Of a stretch of DNA of 64,000 nucleotides, positions 56,390 through 64,000 are shown in pieces. Below the pieces are notes generated by a model. It saw only the letters and a list, made by a program, of their open reading frames with translations, had not been told where the DNA came from and ran no database searches. Position numbers and translations under genes: made by a program. The stretch comes from Selaginella moellendorffii (taxonomy: Eukaryota > Streptophyta > Lycopodiopsida > Selaginellales > Selaginellaceae), in NCBI RefSeq assembly GCF_000143415.4, contig NW_003314336.1, forward strand, positions 51,296-115,295. The letters are read 5' to 3'. The stretch's first letter is position 1. Every line of letters starts with the position of its first letter.

Positions 56390-58168
56390 GATAAAGGCTC
56401 AGGCCCGAGCTGGGCTAAGGAGGACTCACAATCCACGAAGGACACTCCTCGAGCGGAAACGTAGAAGGACAAGGTTGAAGGAAGGCTGAGCCCCAGGTGG
56501 ACAAGAAGCCTAGGGATGCTGGCAAGGAAGGTATGGGCAAAGGAGGATGATGTGTGAAGTCCTATAAGGCTCGGCAAGCTGGTGCAAAACGCAGGACTAA
56601 GCCTAGCTATTCTAGTGGAAAAAAAGCCAGTGGAACAACACCAGCTGTTGGGGGACTCAACGCTGAGGAGTCACTTAGGAGCCCTAGATGCCGGGGAGAT
56701 GGCACTTTTGAATCAGGAGACGCGAGGTGGTGAAGGTTCCCAAACAGCACCACCATGCAAGCAAGGGAGAGTCACATGGGAGCAAGGTGAGACAAGCCGA
56801 GCAAGTGAAGGTGAAGGGAAATAGGACAAGCAGGAACGAGTGCTCTATCCCCCACCACTAGCCCTATAGTGGAACGAGTGCCCTCTCCAACACCACATAC
56901 TCCAAGACAGGAGACAAGGGACAACCTTGTAAATTAGAATAGCCTGAATGAGCTTGAAGGGAGAGAAAATGCCCTAGGGGACAATGACCTGCCACTGGAT
57001 CGAGTGAGCACTAGAGACAAGAGCATTGTGGTATCACTCAGCCACAAATTCGCCCATAGATGCCTCTCAAACCTCACAAATACACTGAAGAAGCCAAAGA
57101 TGTAGTCTCCCACGAAATTGGAGGGATCCTGACCGAAGACCAAGTCTCATACGAGGGCAGTAGACATATAGGAGTTCATCCCATGCTTGCCCAACGTAGG
57201 AGAACTGAGTTGGTGTCTGAGGGACTTCAAGCTGAAGCTTAGTAGGTGCTCCACAAAGGACATCATCCTCCATCAGGATATCCTAATGGCAGAAATCTGG
57301 CACTAGGAGACAAATGTACTCAGGGAGGACCTAGTGCTTGGCCTGGCATACAGGGAAGCTTTCCACCTGCGGTGAAGACCAGGAAAACTTTGGACAAGGC
57401 AAAACTGCTAAATCAAGAAGAAAGGGTGGCAACCTGGGACAGGGAGGAGAAAGACACCCAAGGGGAGCAACAAAAGAACAGAGTCAAAGATAAGCTTCTC
57501 ACAGAGTTGCTCAAGGACCAGGAGAAGGAAATGGAACAAATGAGAGAGGAGGCCTAGAATGAGTGCAAGAAGAACAAAACAGAAAAGAAGAAGGAACGCA
57601 AGGTGACAAGGAGAAAGTTGAAGGCATGGAGCAAAGAGCAAGAAAGGATAGAGCGGACAGAAGCAATAGAAGATTTCCTACAACAAGAGGAATCACCAGC
57701 CCACAAGAAGAAGAAAGTTTCCAAGAAGGGCGGCAAGATGGGCAAGAAGAAACCAGGCGACCTGTCCGGAACGGAGGAAGCTGAGTGCCCCAAAGTCTGG
57801 TCAGAAAGGAAAGGAGAAAACGTTGGGAGGGACGACCAGTCTAAGGACCCTGAAGGATCGGGGCACTCACACAGGACAGAACAACAAGGAGGACACATGG
57901 GAGTGGAGATGGCCTAGAGACGAAGACAAACATTCAAGTCCCAAACAGTGGAAGGACAATATAGAACAGCAAAATCAAATCAGTGCAGCTACAAGATCAC
58001 TCGCAGCAAGTAGTGGCGGCCAAGGAAGTGGAGTTGAAACTAAAAGCAACCATCACAGTCTTCCGAGGCAGCTTCCCAACAAGGCGCCTAGCCACTGACT
58101 GGCTTAATGCATCGTTGGAGAAAGGGATCACAGTCTAGAAGTTACTCCTGCATGGCAAAGGGTGCTAC
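56390..58168 (+). pseudogene. LINE ORF1 N-terminal/middle part, decayed
   Basis: Continues from 51452. Broken frames, with a Lys/Glu-rich coiled-coil-like stretch at about 57400-57800 (for example RKDRADRSNRRF and KKKKVSKKGGKMGKKKPG). No domain is clear, and several frameshifts and stops are present. Confidence 0.5.
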
Positions 58169-58858
58169 ATGGTCGTGTTCAAGGACAAGGAGACGAGAAG
58201 ACGAGTTGAGGAACTGCATGGAGTGATTGACAGCCAATGGGCCATGTCTTTCCACCTGGGTCCCAAGGTTCACAGCAGAAGTTCTCCTGCTGTTCCCCTT
58301 AACATTGCACTCTGGGATGTCTCAATGGAGATGAGATCACAAGAAATGGTGAAAGAGTTGGTGGAAAGTAGCATCGGGAATATTGCCTTAGGGTTGGAGA
58401 CTGTGGAAGCTGGTGGAGTGCTAGGGCCGATCAGGCTCAAAGTCTTCATAGACTCTCTGGCAGAGTCCCCAACAAAGCTGGCTGTCTTGGGACAGTACAT
58501 TAGGGTCCAAATAGAAGTCACGAGAAGAAGATGTAGGTTCTACCAGAAGCTGGGCCACCAGGAGGGGGCATGCGAGGATGGGGAAACCAGCCCTAGAGCG
58601 ACCTTTGAACTTCTAGTGGAGGAAGAAAAGGTGCTGTTACAACGGGAACCAACTTGTGCCCCACACATCAGGTTCCCATTGGCCCCAACCTGTAGCAAGA
58701 CCCAGCTCCAAGAGCAAGCTTTCAAAGGATGCTTAGGGGAAACCAGCGAGGAAGGCTTCCAAATAGTACTTCCTAAAATAGTGAATTTGCCGATCCAATG
58801 GATTCCCCTGAAGAGAGAACTAGCAACAGCAAAGGCAAGAGACTGGCTGGTCCAGTGA
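58169..58858 (+). pseudogene. LINE ORF1 C-terminal part (DUF4283-like, degenerate zinc knuckle)
   Basis: A 229-residue open frame starting MVVFKDKETRRRVEELHGV. The pattern WAMSFHLGPKVH, then VPLNIALWDVSME and LGQYIRVQIEVTRRRCRFYQKLGHQEGAC, resembles plant LINE ORF1 proteins: an RNA-binding DUF4283-type fold followed by a knuckle. In the knuckle the second Cys is Tyr (CRFY instead of CxxC). It lies upstream of an endonuclease frame, as expected for a LINE. It is probably the surviving end of a longer ORF1. Confidence 0.65.
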
Positions 58859-58930
58859 GGGAATGCAGCATTTCCCAGAAATAGTAGCTCTTAGGGACTA
58901 TCAGACTCAGATGGAGCAAGTGATAACAGA

Positions 58931-59860
58931 ATGGACAGGATTCACAAAATACACGGTCCGGGGATTCTCTTAGGCCAAGCACCAAGGGAAGTCAACAGCA
59001 GTGTGGACCATATCCACAGAGTGGAGGGTGCAGCCAAGCACCAACAGGTTCTCCTAGAAGTACATGGTGCCATGACGACCCTAATATTTTTTACGTGGAA
59101 CTGTCAGGGCCTTAGTTCCACAGATAGTAGGCTCCACAAAAAAATCCAACTCAAGTTGCACATAAGGGAGTTAGGACTAGAAGGCGGGATAGACTTCTTA
59201 TGCCTACAGGAACACAAGATGGATGCTGAACCAGACTACAACCTTGGCATGAGAGGGAAAACTTGGTGGAATGCGGCAATAACAGCTCGGTCCAGGCCAG
59301 GGGGTGGCACAGCCATTGTTGTCTCCACCAGATGGTCAGCGCAAGCAAGGGATCATGAAGTGTTGGTGCTAGGAAGAGCACAACTCCTGGTGCTCAGCCT
59401 GCACTTTGGACAAGTGGGGATCATAAATGTCTACGCCCCAACCAACAAGCAGGCTCGAACCCTCTTCTGGGAAGAACTTCGAGTGAAAGCAAGAGGCCGG
59501 GCAGAGCATTGGCTGATCCTAGGGGCCTTCAACATGGTGGAAGACACAGAAGATAGAAGGGGAGGCCAAGAGACCATTCAGGGCTGGGAACAATTACAAT
59601 GGCTGGCCTTGGTAGAGCAGTTGGACCTTGTGGACCTTCAGCACATGGAAGGATTCGCCCCTCATGCACACCCGTTTACCCGTCGGGATTCAACAAGCTC
59701 TCAAGCACGAGTAGACGGGTCTACGCTTCCCCAAGGGTGAGACAAGATGGTGGGAGTCTAAAGACATGTGGGAGTCTAAGCTTCCCCTCGATCCCAGACC
59801 ACGACCCAATCCGGTGCATAATCAAGCTCCAAAAAGACAAAGGCAACACAGTACAGTGAG
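58931..59860 (+). pseudogene. LINE ORF2 endonuclease (APE-like), broken
   Basis: The endonuclease/exonuclease/phosphatase pattern is clear: FFTWNCQGLSS, FLCLQEHKM (catalytic Glu), GGGTAIVVS, IINVYAPTNK, LILGAFNMVED (usually GDFN, here Ala replaces the catalytic Asp), FTRRDS and, after a frameshift at about 59735, PDHDPIRCII (the SDH motif). The loss of the Asp and the frameshift make the copy inactive. Reverse transcriptase is absent because the LINE is cut off downstream. Confidence 0.8.
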
Positions 59861-60175
59861 CCATCTCACTCCATACCCTGGCAGATGCAAAGGCAGTGGC
59901 ACAAGTCAGCCGGATCCTAGAGGGAAGTGAATTGGTGCTCACCACAGTGCTACAAGATTGCTCGGACCAGCTGCGGGAGAGACAGTGGGCGATAAAGGGC
60001 AAAGTAATGAAGGACCTACAAACGGCAAGGAAGAGGTGGCGGCAGCGCAAAGGATGGTGCTGGCGGCCAAGGACACAAGGAAGTGGCAGGCAGCCCTAGA
60101 ACTGTTGGGGGAAGGAGGGGCGCCTCCCCTAACACTCGCTCAAACAAGGTGGCATGAACTGCTTGAGTAGAACAA
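59861..60175 (+). pseudogene. LINE ORF2 linker after endonuclease, truncated
   Basis: QVSRILEGSELVLTTVLQDC and QLRERQWAIKGKVMKDLQTA resemble the helical stretch between endonuclease and reverse transcriptase in plant LINEs. The sequence then changes at about 60175 to an unrelated gypsy fragment. Confidence 0.55.
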
Positions 60176-60179
60176 GATT

Positions 60180-60681
60180 GCCATCCTCGAATGGTTTGGC
60201 AAACCGCTGGTGATCAATGATGGACTTGATCTTCTGCTTGCCTCGAAGGAGATGTTCAGTCATGAATTGTCACTATTCTTCCAAGGCAAGAACCTCCAAG
60301 TCATGTGCATGAAGCTTGTCTTCATCACTAAGCTACATCGTTGTTGCGTATCGAAGTGAAAGTGAGAGTGATGGCACTTGAATCTCCATTGGAAGCACGG
60401 CCTCAGTCCCATAGACAAGGGAGAATGGGGTCACAGAGATGGATGTCTTGAAAAATGTCTGAAAGGCCCACAACACCATAACCAAGTGCTTGTGCCAACG
60501 CCTTGGGTGATCCTCCACAAGATTTGAGATGACTGTCTTCAATATCTTGTTGTTGGACTCCACCTGGCCATTGCACTCAGGATAATAGCTGCTGCTCTTC
60601 ACGTGCTTGACCTGCAGCCATTGGAGAAGATCCTGCATCACTTGTCAAAGGAAGCTGCTGCCACGATCAGAAATCAAAATG
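60180..60681 (-). pseudogene. Ty3/gypsy integrase fragment cut by the giant transposon
   Basis: The minus-strand frame reads ISDRGSSF (second catalytic Asp region), a TGA, then MMQDLLQWLQVKHVKSSSYY, GQVESNNKILK (catalytic Glu), VYGTEAVLPMEI and, after frame loss, a C-terminal LLRGKQK / LVLL-type segment. The N-terminal part of the integrase should lie beyond the right end of the transposon copy, outside the window. Confidence 0.8.
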
Positions 60682-61341
60682 AAGCTCTATTTCGTTAAAG
60701 TGGGATTTATTCAGTAAAATGGGACTAGGTACAAATTTTCAAGTATTTGAAAATGACGTGAAATTATATGTTTTTTGTCCAGGGGCTAGACATATCTGGG
60801 GCATGGTGACTAGCGCGGTGACTTTGTGTCCAGACTGAGTCCATCTGGTTGTATAATAAATCTCATTGTCAAGGTGAACAAGCCAAATCTGAAGCTAAAG
60901 AAGAGCGATGGCATGCGCGCACACACTATTTGTTTGTTCATTGAGCGTGTGGTGAGCTTTCCAAGATGAACGTCATTCTTATTAGCCAAACATATAACTT
61001 AATGGTGAGAACATTTAGATATTATTCAATGTTATCTTTTTCTAACGAATCTAATTGTGAAGGTGTAGCAAGAGGCATTGCTAGTCTGGAGAAGTCATTT
61101 AACTCATTTGACCCTTAGTGTATTTTCATGAAACTAAATAACATTCATATTATTAAGGAATTTCTCTAGTACCTTTTTTTTACGACATAGAGGCTTGCAT
61201 TTCTTTCAAAGGTGATTTAGTAAAAGGCCTGAGGGCACATGCCATTCTATTTCTCAGACCGGTATTAAGATATACTAGTGCAAAGGGAAAAAGGTATTTG
61301 GTGATCAAGTAAATGGCATGAGGGCACACGCCATTATAAGC

Positions 61342-61599
61342 CTAAGTGCTAGTGGACACCTTCTTTTTGGTACTCTCAGCGGTACTATCATCCTTCTCTG
61401 GGTCAGTTGTTTTGCTTTGGATTGTTGTCTCTGACGTTACTGGGGCGTTCTCGATAGTTGTTAATGTTGCCGTTTGTTCAGAAAAATGATCACCTGAAGT
61501 ATAGTACGGGGAGTTTGGAAGACTTATATATTCTACATCTTCACCTATCTCCTTCTCCGTCTCCTTTTCTGCCTCACTTACAGATTTTGTGCTTGCCAT
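61342..61599 (-). CDS. Small acidic ORF, copy 2 of 16288-16545
   Basis: Same 85-residue frame MASTKSVSEAEKETEKEI, with a few changes near the C-terminus (for example KKKVSTST). It is open in both copies. Function unknown; it may be an alternative last exon of the transposase. Confidence 0.5.
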   Translation of the reverse strand: MASTKSVSEAEKETEKEIGEDVEYISLPNSPYYTSGDHFSEQTATLTTIENAPVTSETTIQSKTTDPEKDDSTAESTKKKVSTST

Positions 61600-62239
61600 G
61601 AGAACACTCTTCACCCTAAAATATGGAGTTCGTTGTGTTATAAAAGGAAACCAACACACACGCTGCAAGGGAATGATGGTACATAAAGCACGTAAGCCCA
61701 CAATATGGGTTTATGTGCCATTAATATGGGCCACACGCCATATTATTAGATTTATCCACGTGTGATTGGTAAATGCATATGTCACATCATCTTTGTTTTA
61801 CCTCACACACTATATCAGGCCTAATGAACCATATCACATGTGCGCACATGCTATATATATGGAGAAGTATTATGCAAGGATAGAAAAATTCAATGCATGA
61901 TTGTGGAGAGCAATGGCATGAAGCCACATGCTAAATAACATTTTAGAGAAAGAATTAAAATAGAAACATGCAAACAGTACTGAGTGGACCAAGACTTAGA
62001 AGTGCATAATTGAATGAGGTATTTCTAATAAATATTTCACTCACCTCATATAGGAATGGCTACCACTCTCAAATGGCGTATCGCCTCATGCCATCACCTC
62101 GCAATTTGTTATAACAATCCAATGAATTCATATTCGGCTTGTTCACCTTGAACTTTAAGTAAGATTTGCTAGAACAACTAAGAATTTATACTTGTTATTT
62201 GTATCATCTCACCTAGGAATGGCGTAAGGCCACATGCCA

Positions 62240-64000
62240 TCACGCCTCCTCTGATTCAGATTCAGATTGTTCACCTTGAAATAAAATACATTAGAAACTT
62301 AGTAAAGGAATATTAATGAATCTCACCTTGAACTTGGGTTATGAATGCTCTTGCTGCATCTCTTGCATGGTCTGGCAAGGTGATAGTGGCACTCTGCTTC
62401 CGCATCCAACCATGCACAACATTATCCACCGATATGCTTATGCTGGGATCCCTTGGATTCAGCACCCATCTCTTTTCTAGGCAATCCTTCATATATCCGG
62501 AACTTAGCTTGAACCACTCCACAGTTACATTGAAGGAGTTAGTTTCTGCGTCCTCCTCTGCATCAGTGATGCAGCGCCCCACCCATATCATTTGTTTTTT
62601 ATTACTGGGTCTGACAAGCACGACCATTCCTTTGCAGACCTGTACTGGATTGAATGTTGAATCCGGCTTCTTGTTCCTCGGCCCACAATAGTGATCCTCA
62701 ACATCGTTATCTGTCACTGCATTTCCAGAGGATATTGTTCCGCTACTATCTGGTGCTCTGGGTTCTGGCCAAAAGGACTCTTCCAATTCTTCATATACAA
62801 CCGGCCCATTTTGGATAGCAAATATAATCTTCTCCCAGTATTCTAGCAAAGGCTTGCACCTCTTAAAATAGGATTCTCCACCAAACACCAACCCCCTCTT
62901 CCAGAAGGCAATATGCTATCTAATCCCGGCCACTATACTTTCCTGGTCTTTGAGTCCATCCGGGTGCATCGGCCGTGGGGAACCCTGAGGAATCATAGGT
63001 TCCCTAGTTATGGGATCTCTCTTGAAGAGTTCAATGCCGTCCACTGGCAGCCACACTGTATCCCATTCTCTCATCTTGTACCTCATCACTGGAGCACCGT
63101 CACGCATGCTGAAATGAAACTGAAGAGGCTTGGAGTGGCCAATCAGCGTTTCGAATCCGTCCCTGATGTAGCCTCTTACAAACCCCTTAAAGTCTGGAAC
63201 CTATGTCACAAGTGCAGCTTCAATAGTGCCTTTGATGCAATTTTGGAATTCATTGTAGAGTTGTGGGAGGGTGAGGACATTGGATCGCCGGAGGGACTCT
63301 GCCAGGTGGACCCATAGAGGTACAAAGAAGTTCCCATAGTTCTGGGCACCATGCCCATGAGCGATTATGCCAAACAGAGACACAGGCAGCTGCATGGATG
63401 AAGAGATTGCCTTGGGGGCAGGATTGAGTCGAGGTAAGCACGTCTTTTTCTGGTCCATTTTGTCGTGGATGATGCAGAGGTAAGACTCAGGTCTCTCCAT
63501 GGAGAGAATCCTGTTATGATAATATGTAGTCCTATAGCTTCTCTGCTCGATGTTGTGGTCGAGTCGCCTTCTAACCAACGTCTCTCGCTCTTGAGTGCTG
63601 CAAGAATTCTTCGACAAAGCCATTTTGATAGCAGTGCACTCGTCACACTTTGAAAAGCTGGAGTACTTTCCTATACTCACATCCCTGAACCTGTTGCTCC
63701 ACAATCTACTAAATCTAGATTGGCACAGCTTCTTGTAGCCATTACTCTGGAGTTCCCGATTCACATCTTCCAATATGGCCCCCTTGGTATACATGGAAGG
63801 GAGAACTCGTTGGGTGTCTCGTGTTCCATCTTCCAAGAGGCAGGTTTTATGTGGTTGCTGCTCGCTACATGTCTTGACAAACCTCTTGAAGATTGCCTCT
63901 CCATATACAACATGACCCTTGGTTTTGTGCGTACCGTCGCTCCCATGGACTGCCTGTTGAACCTTTTGTTCCTCGAACTCAGTTTTGATTCTGTAGAATG
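62240..64000 (-). pseudogene. DUF7869-like transposase, copy 2 (catalytic core deleted; 5' part outside window)
   Basis: Same gene as 17184-20344. The frame has sense codons where copy 1 has TAG at 18772 (Gln), 17779 (Trp) and 17338 (Gln). It shares the TAG at 62916-62918 with copy 1 and has its own TAG at 63201-63203 (Glu in copy 1). An in-frame net loss of 486 bases joins FFVPLW to HLAESLRRSN, removing QTDNAGSENKN and most of GHTHEDVDAMFS, two of the three presumed catalytic acidic positions. It therefore cannot encode an active enzyme. The C-terminal BAH/chromo-like segment (QVCKGMVVLVRP) is intact. Confidence 0.8.

Larger units (their letters stand above)
60682..64000. mobile_element. 13.2-kb-type TIR transposon, copy 2 (runs off the window)
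   Basis: Starts AAGCTCTATTTCG... and is collinear with copy 1 from 15627 to about 19430, differing by scattered substitutions. It lacks the segment equivalent to 18253-18740 (488 bp, replaced by GA). It inserted in a gypsy integrase; the preceding AATG is the expected target duplication but its partner is outside the window. The same palindromes are present at the same places (for example 61229-61336 and 62219-62240). Confidence 0.88.

Overview
The window is repeat-dense nuclear DNA, most likely from a land plant with a large genome. The evidence is a plant-type TTTAGGG tract, Ty3/gypsy elements primed by initiator-Met tRNA (TTGGTATCAGAG primer sites), L1-like LINEs, TRIMs, and large non-autonomous LTR elements (LARD type). 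A fern, lycophyte or bryophyte seems more likely than a flowering plant because of the DUF7869-type transposase, but this is only an inference. I see no ordinary host gene; every coding region belongs to a mobile element.

Layout. 1-15626 and 28863-36723 are a head-to-tail array of one LARD family: ~1.6-1.9 kb LTRs beginning TGTGAGACAC and ending CGCTTACA, carrying a GAGATGGAGTCC minisatellite, alternate with a ~4.03 kb internal region that has no ORFs. One unit carries a minus-strand LTR element (4571-8429) that itself contains a 673-bp TRIM (7622-8294). Another carries a LINE with a 5' inversion (10118-12137). 36724-50750 holds LARD rearrangements, a degraded Ty3/gypsy element (37626-40760), a nearly complete LARD (40761-46660) and a second TRIM (47585-48279). 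50770-60175 is a LINE split by a 4.93-kb Ty3/gypsy element (51458-56384). A gypsy integrase fragment follows (60180-60681).

The outstanding object is a 13.2-kb DNA transposon at 15627-28862. It has ~24-bp terminal inverted repeats and a CAAT target duplication, and intact versions of its target site exist in other LARD copies of the window. A second copy enters at 60682 and runs off the end. It carries two divergent genes. On the minus strand is a DUF7869-like DDE transposase (17184-20344 and beyond a gap). On the plus strand is a spliced eight-exon gene (23438-28420) whose joined reading frame is 1470 codons including the stop; it encodes a ParB-like segment, an acidic/basic/Pro-rich middle and a C-terminal FCP1/HAD phosphatase-like domain. 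The whole element, and nothing else in the window, is studded with more than 25 copies of a 22-bp near-perfect palindrome (ATGGCRTG-N6-CAYGCCAT). These sit in introns, next to stop codons, in the terminal regions, in a large hairpin and even in coding sequence. The likely working model is an autonomous transposon with its own repeated regulatory or recognition hairpin, now decaying: copy 1 carries several in-frame TAG codons, and copy 2 has lost the catalytic core of the transposase.
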